Source of the DNA: Symsagittifera roscoffensis
Taxonomy: Eukaryota; Xenacoelomorpha; Acoela; Convolutidae
DNA length: 64,000 nt
NCBI RefSeq assembly: GCF_963678635.1
Contig: NC_087065.1
Coordinates: forward strand, 35,987,888 to 36,051,887
Direction of reading: 5' to 3'
Shown: positions 29,042 to 42,388 of the stretch, in pieces
How positions within the stretch are numbered: the first letter of the stretch is position 1
How the letters are laid out: each line of letters begins with the position of its first letter
Translations under genes and position numbers: made by a program
Notes under the pieces: model-generated
Told to the model about the DNA's origin: nothing
Seen by the model: the letters and a program-made list of their open reading frames with translations, nothing else
The model's database searches: none

Positions 29042-32000
29042 TTTTTTCTGCTGTGCTTCGACAGATGCTTGTTGGCATACTCGTACAACCATGCAGTCAT
29101 GTTGGCTCTGAACCACGGCATCAGTCGTCTTCTTGCGTATATTTTCTTTACTTTCATCGGAATTTCAAGATTTTGCACATTGCCTCGAAAAGATTTAAAT
29201 CTTTCAGACAATCAAGTTCTTTCAACTCTTCTATGAACGGTGCTTCCCGTCGATTGTTCTCTTTAACATGAGCTTCCAGTCATCTAATTGCCACCATAAC
29301 GCCAACTATCACTATTGTTACGGGCTGCGATGAGTCTGCTAAACCCATGGAGAGCAGCTCTCCAGAGTCTCAGATCAACACCAGATTACTTCGCCCAGGA
29401 TTCCAACATTTTTGTAGCAAACAACGGCATGGAAACGCATCAGGGTCAACATCATGCTTCTCCAATTCCGTTTTCCTGACTCTTCCAGCAGTGGTTCCAA
29501 TTCCATCATCACCCGGTGGTTTTCGTCACTATCGTCCACTGCATTGTAATCTGTTGCTGCTGATCTTTTCTGCTTGTGTCTTTCAAGGTTCCCACTGGCA
29601 TATCCCACAAACTTTTTTCCAAGTATCGGTTCTAATTCGTATTTTGTTCTTCCTGGACTTCCCGCAAAAATGTTCCATAGTTTTTGTCAGATCTCGCAGG
29701 TTTTAACCATTTCGGCACTGAGAAGGCTTGATCGATTTTCGTCTTTGTGCTCTTTACAACCACTGCCACGAAGTGTATTGGATATCGGTTTTTTCACATG
29801 GGAGCCATTATCGAGTTCACTAGGTATCGAGCTCCAGACGGTCTGCGGAAAGTTTCCTTATGTCTGATGTTCATCTCCTCTTCTATCGCTTCTCTCCATT
29901 TTCTAATACGCTTCTCTTCAGTTTGTGACACTCCCATAAACACTACTGCAGTAATGGTCGTGACTATCTCAAGTTTGTGTTCTAGATTCTTTAGTGAGTC
30001 TAAAGAACCAAACACGCTGTAGATTCCTAGTGCAGTCACAAGATTCACTTCAGTTCCTCTATGACAAACTGCGATTAGTTCTGTTTCCGTTCTCGTTTTC
30101 ATCACTATAATTCCAAACAGTATCGTCAGTTAATTATGGTATCTCGCATGTGTTTTCAAGCAAGCAAGATCTCCAAACACATGACCTTCCAATCATCATC
30201 TCTTTCCGGAGTAGTTCGCATCTTTTCCTCGGAATGGCGTAGTACTACTGCCCTCCACGGTAAGCTCACCAATTGATTCACTGTTTCTGTAAGCATCTCG
30301 GAAAAGGCGCATGTTCCATGTGCCATCTTCTTCATCGTCGGGCCGTGAATTCTTCCTTCCAGGTAATATTCTATGGCACTTTTGGTTTCTGGAGAAAGTA
30401 GGTGTCTTCTAGTTGAGTTCCTGTATTCCATCATTTCCATGTATCCGCCGGCGGGTTCGTCTGTCGAGACTATGTCCGATACTGTCAATCGGTTGTACTC
30501 CACTGGATTCTGGGGTCAGCTGTCCTATGAAAATTCCCTTTCCGTGGTTCATGCATGATGATTTGAAGTCCTTAAGGGTACTGTCATCCTATTGGCTGAG
30601 GATTTCCTTTCCTAGTGTGGCTCCAATCAGAGTGCGGTCACTCCTCTTGGTTTTAAAATTGGCTGATCTCAGTCCTGTCATGAGTATCGGTGGCACTATC
30701 GCTACATCGGTCATTTTTTTCGATTTGCCAGGCAACCTGTCGTTGCCTTGTACCATGTCGAGGGCATCTTCAATTCGCTTCTGTTTAGCTGAGCTGCCAG
30801 TTTTTGTTGGAGGTTCAAAATCCAACTTTGTATTTTCTATTTTCCTTAATTTTACTTTGCCGCCTTTTCATCTTGATGCTGTTGATTTTATCAAACACCA
30901 TCTTCGATCGCATTTTTCATGTCCGAGTCCCGACTCCTGGACAGGTATATCACTTCCTCGTTGCTCTGTTAGTGCGTCATCTTGATCGGAGAGAACTTTC
31001 ATCAGAGGCTAAATCATTTAGCAAATCACTCATCCTCCTTTCGCATTCATCCAGTTTGGCAAGGATATCCCATATCAGAGTTCTGTTGATAAAACCTTGC
31101 CAGGAGATCTGCTCTCCGGCAACTTTTGGGCCGTATTCATAAAGGCTGAGGGAGGCTCCAGCGTGGAAGTTTCATCTTCAGCTGGTTCCGTTGTCCCAGC
31201 CAACGCTTCTCTTCCTTCTTCGTCTTCGTCCCAGAAATTGAAGCACAGGCTAGACGCACCACCTACTGCGGTTTTATCGTCGTCGCTTCCCACTTGGTCG
31301 GGGTTCTGCTCCATTGGTTCTTCCGGCTGACGGTCTTCCTTCTCCTCGTCTCCTCTTTCATTCTTCCCGGACCCTGAAGGACCTTGATAATCATTCATTG
31401 TTTCGACTGAAAACTTTGGCACGGCTAGTTTACCCGCTGGTTGGCTTACCCGCTAGAGCAGTCCTAGCCAGCAGTTTCCAAGTTTTTGCCAACTCTAGTC
31501 TCATATTCAATACTATCAGTGCAGCATCTTGCAAGCCTATTTTGCCTCTTATTGCAGTTGGAGCCAGATCCAACTTGGCCCATTCTTTCTCGAATCTTCC
31601 AGGTTTCGGAGTGGCTGCATTGCTCACCCTTCTCCTCGTCGACTCATCCACAAATACAAACTGCGTGTACTGCAGCACGGCAGCCCTTCGGTGTACGAAG
31701 CACGGGTTCGTCGATTCGGAGATGAACATTGTCATCTTTCTTTCGTTGCCCATCGATTTGCGCAGCGCATTCTGCTAGCATCAAACGAGTGTGCTACCGT
31801 TCACTACTGAAACGAGGTTCAGGTGCAACACCGACCTGCTGTAGGCTCCCTTTTTGCGTCAGGGAACGCAAAAGTGACTGCTGGACCGTCTATCACCGTC
31901 ACAACTCGCTGGTGCCCCTGATCAAGGATAAGGGATCTGTCCTCATAGCCAGGCATAAATCAGTTGGGGGCAGGTCTCCCGCATAACGTCGCACTTCCTC

Positions 32001-32161
32001 GTTTTTTTTCTATTGTTTTGTCGTCTCCGGTGCCGAAGTGCTTTTCATGTATTAGGTACTGGATAAGAGTATGTCTTTGATCCCGCATCTTAGGCCAAGA
32101 AGTCATAGACCTTTTCATGTCAAGTTTTTTCACAAGCTCCCTCATCTGCTTGGGGTAGCGG

Positions 32162-32350
32162 CTAAAAAATCATCAACTCTCCCAACTTTCCATGCGTTAT
32201 AGCAATCAATGTCAAGAGTCCGTCCAGTAGGTACGCCACGAACAGTCCCAGGATCACTACGATAGATAAAGCCGTAATGGCCTTGAGGTATTCCCGTTTC
32301 AGATAGCGAGAGAGTCCTGGATAAAAGTTCGCCGGGTAGGACGCGGCCAA
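32162..32350 (-). pseudogene. ORF2 copy X membrane segment
   Basis: A 62-residue open piece has a basic, Tyr-rich lead (about residues 8-25) followed by a helix of about 25 hydrophobic residues (ALSIVVILGLFVAYLLDGLL). This is a credible single membrane anchor. The same segment is kept in copy Y (37,486-37,686). It suggests the ORF2 product was membrane-attached. Confidence 0.6.
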
Positions 32351-32614
32351 TCCTGCTCCAAACCCTCCAACATGCTATCCGTCACACCAAAACCTTCTTC
32401 TCTTCGCACGTTTAGAATATCTCTTTAAAGAATACCTCGAATGTCGTCTGGCACGACCTGTCTATGAGCTCTGCTGACTTCTCTCGTGCGGATCTGGAGG
32501 TGCCTGAGGCTGTATCCGTCGTCCGTTTGACTGGTCCCAACATTCGTCGGGGATAAATACCCTTCCGCTGGTGCTTTGCCCAGTCGGTCCAATTTGTTCG
32601 ACCTCGTTTCTCGC

Positions 32615-33407
32615 TTACTCGAGCTCTGTATCACTTGCCGCACCGCTGCGGCTGATCAAGCGTGTCTCCAGTTTAGGGGCACAAAGGTTGAAGTCGCCGG
32701 CACAATATCCTCCGTTTTTAGATCTCTTAAATAGTTCGACCTCAAGTTCGTCTAATTGTTCCTGGAAGGCAAGTTTCATCCAGGCTTGTCCTTCTACACC
32801 GTCGAAGTGTATTCCGTCAGCGGTATATCTGGCTTCATCAAGAGCTCTCGGCTCATGCTCCAAGTCCATCAAGATCCTTCGTCCAGCATTGCGACATGCC
32901 ATATTACGCACTCTGTTGTTCCACCTCAAAATTTTTCCTTGTGTCTCCTAACCGTGGTTGACTGTGTCATTGCGTTGATCGGTATAGTGCAGACTAAAAT
33001 TTTGCTTCACTGCAGTTAACAAGCACACCAGCATTGCTTCCCATTGAACGTCCTCCAAGACTGAGCTACTGGAGACGTTGTTGGTGCCTATTTAAATCAT
33101 CACATCCACGAATCAATTCAACCATTCGAGACAGCTGGGCTGCTGTGCCACCCTCCTCCAAATGCCACTCCCGTGCTGAAACATGAGGTTCTCAAGTTCT
33201 GCAACAATCTCACTTTTCTGCAGTCTTGGTCTCTGTGTCTTGCAACATTTCGGTGGCCATTTTGACGCTGTTGGAGGCAGTCCTCCAACGCCTCTGCTCT
33301 TCCACACTCTGTTTGCAACGAAGTAGAGGGTCTACATTAGTTTCCCTTTCTCTGCAAGAGCTGTTTTGGAGTAACAACGTCACAATAGTTTCCAGACCTT
33401 CCTTCAA
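32615..33407 (-). pseudogene. ORF2 copy X: N-terminal segment plus SGNH-hydrolase-like domain
   Basis: On the minus strand the piece starts at 33,407 with the same hydrophilic segment seen at 26.2 and 28.7 kb. A GTNN motif follows at 33,088-33,077. About 86 codons later comes DGIHFD (32,818-32,804), then a helical region ending near 32,700. GTNN resembles block III and DxxH block V (catalytic Asp/His) of SGNH/GDSL esterases, and the spacing fits. I cannot point to the GDS nucleophile block with confidence. Frames are interrupted between the two motifs, so this copy is dead. SGNH esterase domains are known in ORF1 of CR1-like LINEs; one in a gypsy 3' ORF is less familiar to me. Confidence 0.6.
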
Positions 33408-33412
33408 ACATT

Positions 33413-36400
33413 CTTAACTTTCTCTCCTGTCACAATCAATTGAAAGCTTCCGATCATATGTCGATCTGGTACGAACTGTATTTTCTGCTTTTCTTGAAAG
33501 CTTCCGATCATATGTCGATCTGGTACAAACTGTTTTTTCTGCTGTGCTTCGACAGATGCTTGTTGGCATACTCGTACAACCATGCAGTCATGTTGGCTCT
33601 GAACCACGGCATCAGTCGTCTTCTTGCGTATATTTTGTTAACTTTCATCGGAATTTCAAGATTTTGCAATGAGTCTGCTAAATCCATGGAGAGCAGCTCT
33701 CCAGAGTCTCAGATCAACACCAGATTACTTCGCCCAGGATTCCAGCATTTTTGTAGCAAACAACGGCATGGAAACGCATCAGGGTCAACATCATGCTTCT
33801 CCAATTCCGTTTTCCTGACTCTTCCAGCAGTGGTTCCAATTCCATCATCACCCGGTGGTTTTCGTCACTATCGTCCACTGCATTGTAATCTGTTGCTGCT
33901 GATCTTTTCTGCTTGTGTCTTTCAAGGTTCCCACTGGCATATCCCACAAACTTTTTTCCAAGTATCGGTTCTAATTCGTATTTTGTTCTTCCTGGACTTC
34001 CCGCAAAAATGTTCCATAGTTTTTGTCAGATCTCGCAAGTTTTAACCATTTCGGCACTGAGAAGGCTTGATCGATTTTCGTCTTTGTGCTCTTTACAACC
34101 ACTGCCACGAAGTGTATTGGATATCGGTTTTTTCACATGGGAGCCATTATCGAGTTCACTAGGTATCGAGCTCCAGACGGTCTGCGGAAAGTTTCCTTAT
34201 GTCTGATGTTCATCTCCTCTTCTATCGCTCCTCTCCATTTTCTGATATGCTTCTCTTCAGTTTGTGACACTCCCATAAACACTACTGCAGTAATGGTCGT
34301 GACTATCTCAAGTTTGTGTTCTAGATTCTTTAGTGAGTCTAAAGAACCAAACACGCTGTAGATTCCTAGTGCAGTCACAAGATTCACTTCAGTTCCTCTA
34401 TGACAAACTGCGATTAGTTCTGTTTCCGTTCTCGTTTTCATCACTATAATTCCATCGTCAGTTAATTATGGTATCTCGCATGTGTTTTCAAGCAAGCAAG
34501 ATCTCCAAACACATGACCTTCCAATCCACAGTCTTTCGCCAGACAGCTACCAGATTTGACCCAGTCTTCTGTTCCCCAGCCAGTCAACTCTACTCTGTTC
34601 TCTCGATTGCTCCTAGAGGCTGTAGTCATCAAGTTGTAGATGATATTGAGGTCGCGCAAATCGCAATTTGCCTTCAATTCTCTTTGCATATCCTGCGTCG
34701 CTCGCATTATCGAATCAGCATTCAGACTCCGGCATCATGATGGCTTCATTAGGTCCCACACTATCATCAGGTTTGTTCTCAGTAACTCATCTGAGAGACC
34801 CTATCCGAACTCCACTCTGATGTCAAATTTCGGAAACTATGGAAGGTGCAGCCAGCTTATCTCCAATACAATTCCTGAATTGACTAGCGGACTAGCAATA
34901 ATTTCTATCTTCGATATTCTTGACAACCAGAATTTCGACAACACTGCTTGTTCATAATCGAAGAAACAATCAAGTATGTCATCTCAGATTAAAGGATTAT
35001 GCACAATTCCAACATTTCCCGACACAAAATAGTGGTATGACTTTTTTCTGATCGGTCCACAGTATTCACTGGACTTCAGCAGTGTCCCCATTGATTCTTT
35101 CGTGAGCCTAAAATCCTTATTTGAGAATCTCTGGATCTCGTCAATCTTCTCCAAGGGTTCCAGTTCCACAGGTTCTTTCATGTTCACTCGCAGTGGCTTG
35201 CTTTGGTGTATGTCCAACAGCGCTTGTAAGAGCAAGATCTTTGCCACTTCACTACCCTCTCTCAGCATTTTGGCACAGGTATTCAACGCTGGCACCGACA
35301 TTTGTTATAACATGAACCGGACAAAAGAGAGAGTGTCTTTCCGTTTCGCGCACGCTACTGCCGCTGTTTCACAAACCATAGGGACTCTAAAACTTGTCAC
35401 CAAGAGCACCGTCTCCTCTTTTGACCTCTTCCTTTCTTCCAAGTCATACTCTCCCACCTTCAGTCCTCTCACACAGAAAGCGGTTCTGATTTGCAGTTGA
35501 GTTCTGACCTACGGTATCGCGATTACAGCATATCTTTCCGGAGTAGTTCGCATCTTTTCCTCGGAATGGCGTAATACTACTGCCCTCCACGGTAAGCTCA
35601 CCAATTGATTCACTGTTTCTGTGAGCATCTCGGAAAAGGCGAACGTTCCATGTGCCATCTTCTTCATCGTGGATTCTTCCTCCCAGGTAGTATTATATGG
35701 CACTTTTGTTTTCTAGAGCAAGTAGGTGTCTTCTAGTTGAGTTCCTGTATTCCATCATTTCCATGTATCCACCGGCGTGTTCGTCTGTCGAGACTGTGTC
35801 CGATACTGTCAATCGGTTGTACTCCACTGGATTCTGGGGTCAGCTGTCCTATGAAAATTCCCTTTCCGTGGTTCATGCATGATGATTTGAAGTCCTTAAG
35901 GGTACTGTCATCCTATTGGCTGAAGATTTCTTTTCCTAGTGTGGCTCCAATCAGAGTGCGGTCACTCCTCTTGGTTTTAAAATTGGCTGATCTCAGTCCT
36001 GTCATGAGTATCGGTGGCACTATCGCTACATCGGTCATTTTTTTCGATGTGCCAGGCAACCTGTCGTCGCCTTGTACCATGTCGACGGCATCTTCAATTC
36101 GCTTCTGTTTAGCTGAGCTGCCAGTTTTTGTTGGAGGTTCAAAATCCAACTTTGTATTTTCTATTTTCCTTAATTTTACTTTGCCGCCTTTTCATCTTGA
36201 TGCTGTTGATTTTATCAAACACCATCTTCGATCGCATTTTTCATGTCCGAGTCCCGACTCCTGGACAGGTATATCACTTCCTCGTTGCTCTGTTAGTGCG
36301 TCATCTTGATCGGAGAGAACTTTCATCAGAGGCTAAATCATTTAGCAAATCACTCATCCTCCTTTCGCATTCATCCAGTTTGGCAAGGATATCCCATATC

Positions 36401-39400
36401 AGAGTTCTGTTGATAAAACCTTGCCAGGAGAGCTGCTCTCCGGCAACTTTTGGGCCGTATTCATAAAGGCTGAGGGAGGCTCCAGCGTGGAAGTTTCATC
36501 TTCAGCTGGTTCCGTTGTCCCAGCCAACGCTTCTCTTCCTTCTTCGTCTTCGTCCCAGAAATTGAAGCACAGGCTAGACGCACCACCTACTGCGGTTTTA
36601 TCGTCGTCGCTTCCCACTTGGTCGGGGTTCTGCTCCATTGGTTCTTCCGGCTGACGGTCTTCCTTCTCCTCGTCTCCTCTTTCATTCTTCCCGGACCCTG
36701 AAGGACCTTGATAATCATTCATTGTTTCGACTGAAAACTTTGGCACGGCTAGTTTACCCGCTGGTTGGCTTACCCGCTAGAGCAGTCCTAGCCAGCAGTT
36801 TCCAAGTTTTTGCCAACTCTAGTCTCATATTCAATACTATCAGTGCAGCATCTTGCAAGCCTATTTTGCCTCTTATTGCAGTTGGAGCCAGATCCAACTT
36901 GGCCCATTCTTTCTCGAATCTTCCAGGTTTCGGAGTGGCTGCATTGCTCACCCTTCTCCTCGTCGACTCATCCACAAATACAAACTGCGTGTACTGCAGC
37001 ACGGCAGCCCTTCGGTGTACGAAGCACGGGTCCGTCGATTCGGAGATGAACATTGTCATCTTTCTTTCGTTGCCCATCGATTTGCGTAGCGCATTCTGCT
37101 CGCATCAAACGAGTGTGCTACCGTTCACTACTGAAACGAGGTTCAGGTGCAACACCGACCTCCTGTAGGCTCCCTTTTTGCGTCAGGGAACGCAAAAGTG
37201 ACTGCTGTACCGTCTATCACCGTCACAACTCGCTGGTGCCCCTGATCAAGGATAAGGGATCTGTCCTCATAGCCAGGCATAAATCGGTTGGGGGCAGGTC
37301 TCCCGCATAAAGTCGCACTTCCTCGTTTTTTTTCTATTGTTTTGTCGTCTCCGGTGCCAAAGTGCTTTTCATGTATTAGGTACTGGATAAGAGTATGTCT
37401 TTGATCCCGCATCTTAGGCCAAGAAGTCATAGACCTTTTCATGTCAAGTTTTTTCACAAGCTCCCTCATCTGCTTGGGGTAGCGGCTAAAAAATCATCAA
37501 CTCGCCTAACTTTCCATGCTTCATAGCAATCAAGGTCAAGAGTCCGTCCAGTAGGTACGCCACGAACAGTCCTAGGATCACTACGATAGATAAACCCGTA
37601 ATGACCTTGAGGTATTCCCGTTTTAGATAGCGAGAGAGTCCTGGATAAAAGTTCGCCAGGAAGGACGCGGCCCATTGTACTCCCAACCCTCAAACATGCT
37701 ATCCGTCCCCCCAAAACCTTCTTCTCGTTTACACCTCCACGTTTAGAATATCTCTTTAAAGAATACCTCGAATGTCGTCTGGCACGACCTGTCTATGAGC
37801 TCTGCTGACTTCTCTCCTTCGTCGTCCGCCAAATTCAATTCTATTACCAGGTGAGCGTGTATCTGCGCAATTATTGGTGGACCTCACTCGAAGCCGTCTA
37901 TGCCCAACTTTTTGGCATTCTATGCCTTTCGATTCTTTGGCGTTCTGCTTCTTTGCCTTTTCTTCTTCATCGAACTCCATTCCTCTGAACCACAGTTCAT
38001 TAGGCATCTCCACTATCACTTGATGATCATCATCGATTCATGGCTTCATCTTGAGCTGCCAGTTAAAATTGGACAGTTCCACTCCCAACAGTTCGTCTAA
38101 CACAAGCAGGTGTAATAAATGATCTTTCAATCCCCTCATGGCATTTGATATATCTGACCATACTGCAGGCAATTCTGACCAAAGAGGTCTCAGGTTCCTC
38201 GCCTTCACTTTGCGATTTGAGGCAGGTGTGATCACATCTTATTTCCCTCCTGAGAGGAGCGCTATCTTGGCATACCCAAATTTCAGTCCGTCCGGGAGGT
38301 GTCCATACCCCGCGGATCACACAAACACTGGCTTCGGAGTTATCTTCTCGTACCCGCCTTCTTTTAACACATCCATGATCTCGCCCATGGAATCCAGAAC
38401 GTCTTTGATTCCTGGCCACAACGCGGCTTCTGCCGTTGCTGGCTCTGCTGATCCTTGATGCCGGCAAAAATAATCGATATCGGATTCATTTCAGCTGGTC
38501 GTTGAATACTAATTGCCATTGGTATGGATTCCATCCAATCATCAGGTCGTTTCCCGCCAACATTACCACGACAGGCCAGAAGAGGTACTTGGAGGTGTTC
38601 ACAAAGTCCGAGCTCGCAATCACTAGTATATTCGCATTTCTCATCTCTGCTTTGTCGCAGGCAGCGAAGATATTTTCGTCAATTTTGAACTTCAATCCAC
38701 CATATCTTTCTACATCATCTTCTTGTGTTACTTGCTTTGGATAATATCTGTCCTTCACATGAGCGGGAGGCGCTCGCATTGGTTAACAATATTGACATGT
38801 TAACCGCTGAGTCTTCCCCGTCTCTCCTCTCTGGTTTGCTCGCTGTGATTTTTTCTTACATCTTGCAATGGTATGGCATTCACAGGACCCAAGATGTTGT
38901 TTGAAGGCATTCCCTCAAGATCAGCCAACTGTAATACTGTCGTAGAGCTGAAGTTGATTTCTGCCACTATCAACCAGTCCACTCCTACGGTCGAGTACAG
39001 TCCATTAACTGACAGTCTCGCGTCATTCAGTATTCTCACTGCATCAGCTGCAAATCCTTCTGTTTGAAGGTTCAGTTTCATCAAATTCTGCCAAGGGGAC
39101 GGTATCGGTCTCGAACACATCAGGGAACCTCCATCTGGACGTCGCTCTTCCCTGCTCATATTTGTCGTCGTCATCGTCGTCTCGGATCTGGAGGTGCCTG
39201 AGGCTGTATCCGTCGTCCGTTTGACTGGTCCCAACATTCGTGGTGGATAAATACCCTTCCCGCTGGTGCTTTGCCCAGTGTGTCCAACTTGTTCGACCTC
39301 GTTTCTCGCTTACTCGAGCTCTGTATCACTTGCCGCACCGCTGCGACTGATCAAGCGTGTCTCCAGTTTAGGGGCACAAAGGTTGAAATCGCCGGCACAT

Positions 39401-39800
39401 TAAGTGCCTCATCCGTTCTTAGATCTCTTAAATAGTTCGACCTCCAATTCGTCTAATTGTTCCTGGAAGGCACGTTTCATCCAGGCTTGTCCTTCTACAC
39501 CGTCGAATTGTATACCGTCAGCGGTAAATCTGGCTTCATCAAGATCTCTCGGCTCATGCTCCAACTCCATCAAGATCCTTCGTCCAGCATTGCGACATGC
39601 CATATTACGCACTCTGTTGTTCCACCTCACAATTTTTCATTGTGTCTCCTAACCGTGGTTGACTGTGTCATTGCGTTGATCGGTATAGTGTAGACGAAAC
39701 TTTTGCCACACTGCAGTTAACAAGCACACCAGCATTGCTTCCCATTGAACGTCCTGCAAGACTGAGCTTCTGGAACACTCTCACTAGACTATAGCCCAAT
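33413..39800 (-). pseudogene. Gypsy element second ORF, copy Y (decayed, longer copy)
   Basis: This is a second, longer version of copy X lying directly upstream of it on the minus strand. Shared blocks (for example 35,533-37,815 with 30,201-32,482) differ at only scattered bases. It keeps two segments lost from X: 34,526-35,532, with open pieces 34,462-34,707 and 34,984-35,301, and 37,816-39,182, with open pieces 38,038-38,235, 38,486-38,779 and 38,800-39,237. It also has the membrane segment (37,486-37,686), an acidic segment (36,399-36,746) and a basic segment (36,754-37,077). The esterase-like piece (39,409-39,630) reads DGIQFD, with the predicted catalytic His replaced by Gln. The GTNN block is not visible. 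Several frame changes show it is not functional. Confidence 0.65.
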
Positions 39801-42300
39801 GTCAAATGTGACATTTCGAGGGGCGACTGCTGCAAGTTTATCGCTGATCCCTATGTCGATCTGTTGAAATATGCTCGCATGTCCGCATTCGGGACTCCCG
39901 TGAAGCTGTTTTTGATCTGACTGTTTTTCTGTATGTCTAGCACACGCGACACTTTCTTCATTGACATCTCCCTTATCTTTCTGTTAGAGGGTATCATCAA
40001 TTGTTCCCTAGGGTGCAGTCACCCCGGAACCTGGCACACTCTTCTTGTCCACCAGTCGGCCAGAGGCTTCCACCAGCTGCTTCATGATTCTTTCTACGAC
40101 TGGATCAACCAGGGCATCGCTTGGATTCGGATTGCCCCCTACCGGATCCTGGCGGACTTGCACTTACCTTGGTTGACTTAGTTCGCGAGTAATCAGAAGC
40201 TCAATCGGCGATTGGCCACGGGGAACGCTTTCTGTTGGTAACGGTCGATCTGTGTGATATTCTCAACTGGTCAGATCGCTCCTATATTCCTGCCTCAAGC
40301 GTGATCTCTTCTCCTTGCTTTTGTTACCGGCCTTCAGCAGTCTCTTCCACATATCTCTATCTTCATCAGTTCTGGCTAAGGTTTTTCTTACTCGGTCTAG
40401 CTCGTCTCTCGTCTCATTTAGGTGTTCCATGGTTTTACTCTTCTACTCTTGTTCTCTTGGCAGGCACTGCTACTCATTTCTTAATGGAAAGCTTGATTTC
40501 GCCTCCTCAAATCGGGCCTAAGCCTGGTTTCGAGAAGCATCTCTCCAGGCTGGTGCATCCTGATGGTACCCTCCCCGGGTTCGCGCCCCAGGTCGCTTCC
40601 CGAGAGAGCTCCATTTCTCAATCTCATAACACGCAGACTTGGGCGGTCCAATACTTCTTGCTCGCCCCTAGCTGCCATCAGCAAAACTTCCATGGGGCGG
40701 TCTGGAATGTTCGTCAGAGCAGCTGTCAACATGGCCACCTCTAGGTTATCCTGAGCGTAAACTCACTCTAGTAGCCTACGATAGAGGTCGTCTATCACTG
40801 GCCCAACGTAGACTTCGGCTAAATCCATCAGTTCATCAAAAATGTTCATTCCGACTCAATTTGGTTGGATGATTTCAATAAAACGATTCCGCAATAGGTT
40901 GAAGTTCAAAAATTATATTGATCAATCTGGATCTAGGAAAAAGCTGACGGTTATCACATCAGTCAGCCTTGCTCCAAACTCATATTAAAACGTATTTAAA
41001 AACATTCAGATAAAATTAATTTGATCCTAGGATGTTAAAATTCAATTTAGGCTAAAATCTTGGAAACTGATCTTAGAGTGGACAGTTCACACTTTGGATA
41101 TATTCTTGGATTTTTTGTTCAAGCATTCGTAGTCACTTATCCGTCGAAGGCAAAATCGTAATAACTTAACAAAATCACATATAACACATCCTATATTCAA
41201 CCTATACTTAATTAAAATTTCTAATGTAGATACACTTCTATCTTGGTATCCGAAACGATTACATTTATCAGCGTGTATAGCTCCCGAGGAAGCAGTCGTC
41301 CTCTGTTCGGGTCATACACCGCAAGCAACAGTTTTTTCACTCCCCTCTCCAGCAGGAACTCTCCTAGTCACGTCAGGGGCGAAACCAAGTTTTCACGGTC
41401 CTTGTGCTGCTTCCCCGTCGCCCTGGTCACCAAGAAGCATAAGTTTTTCCCTGGTGTGTGCAAAGCCGCCGGTGGCAAAGCTGCTACAACCCCCATTTCC
41501 GGTTTTTGCTTCCAAGTCTGCTGATATTGCTGGTCTATAACTCATATCAGCGGTAATAGCCATCGCACACGTCATATACGTAAGTATAAAATCGCTGTCC
41601 GTTAGTTTTATGCTACTTGATTTTTGACTTGACAAGTTAAAATATGACTCTGCTACTCTCGCTGTGTCGGGTTCCTTCGGGCCTTCACCTGTTTCTGCCT
41701 CTAAATCACCTGTTTATCTTGCATTTTTTAAATTTTTACTAACAATTTTTGAGTGTGGGTAAGTTCTACAACCAATCATTGGACATAGATATCCATCGAC
41801 GTCCCCGTCGCTCGCATACCGGATATTAAGTCAATGTTAGACGCAGGAATGAACAATATCCTTTCCTGGGCTGCCCAGGAAGGATCATGTTTGAATATTT
41901 CATGCTCTCGCGGTCCACGTCCTGAATCGTGACACTGGTTTCTTTTGGGTCTGGTGTCATATCGTTCAACCAATTCAAGACGTACAGGTTCGCCAATTTT
42001 TGTTCGTAAGACTGCTGCTGTTCGTCGTTAGATTCCCCTCCTGCTTAGACCGATTGTCGATCCATTCCTTGTCTTGATCATCGACAAAGCCTACTTCCTC
42101 TGACACAGTTATTTCCTCAAGAGACACCAGATCTTCTACTATCTTTTCCACGTATATCCTGTCCAGTAAATTGTCGTTTCTGTAAGGATTATATTTCTTG
42201 CGGGTCTTGCCCTGACACTTTGTCGCGTATGCATCGAAAAGGGTAGATCCGCTTCCATGTTCTTGAGAACCATTATCTACTCGGGGTTTTTCCAGTCTTC
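39801..42300 (-). pseudogene. Linker between integrase and ORF2 SGNH region (degraded)
   Basis: On the minus strand this holds open pieces at 41,776-41,973, 41,393-41,635 (extending to about 41,235 in open frame) and 40,481-40,738. They are separated by stops and frame changes. The 41.6-kb piece could be the N-terminus of ORF2, since it begins after the end of pol. I recognise no domain. Long + strand ORFs here (for example 40,235-40,744) look like antisense shadows. Confidence 0.4.
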
Positions 42301-42388
42301 TTTTGCAGAGGGTAATGTTTTTTCATCCACCTTATTTATTTCATTAGGATCCAGGTCCAACGACGGACTGTTCTCTTCTTCAAGAGCC

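Larger units (their letters stand above)
28913..32614 (-). pseudogene. Gypsy element second ORF, copy X, C-terminal part (decayed)
   Basis: Reading on the minus strand from 32.6 to 28.9 kb, open fragments include a membrane segment (32,162-32,350), a cationic segment (31,430-31,753), an acidic Glu/Asp-rich segment (31,075-31,422) and several helical-looking pieces (30,589-30,825; 30,156-30,503; 29,794-30,105). At the end (28,949-29,041) a 55-bp tandem duplication repeats a TRSTYDRKLS peptide. Frames change between pieces, so the gene is broken. Against copy Y it lacks about 1.0 kb at 30,200 and about 1.37 kb at 32,483, but has 152 bp (29,178-29,329) that Y lacks. No domain is recognised in these pieces beyond the membrane helix. 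Confidence 0.65.

Noticed and set aside
29053-41500. Long + strand ORFs (for example 30413-30985, 35737-36309, 40235-40744)
   Set aside because: They lie antisense to the gypsy second ORF. They are duplicated only because the DNA is duplicated, and have Ser/Leu/Phe-rich shadow composition.
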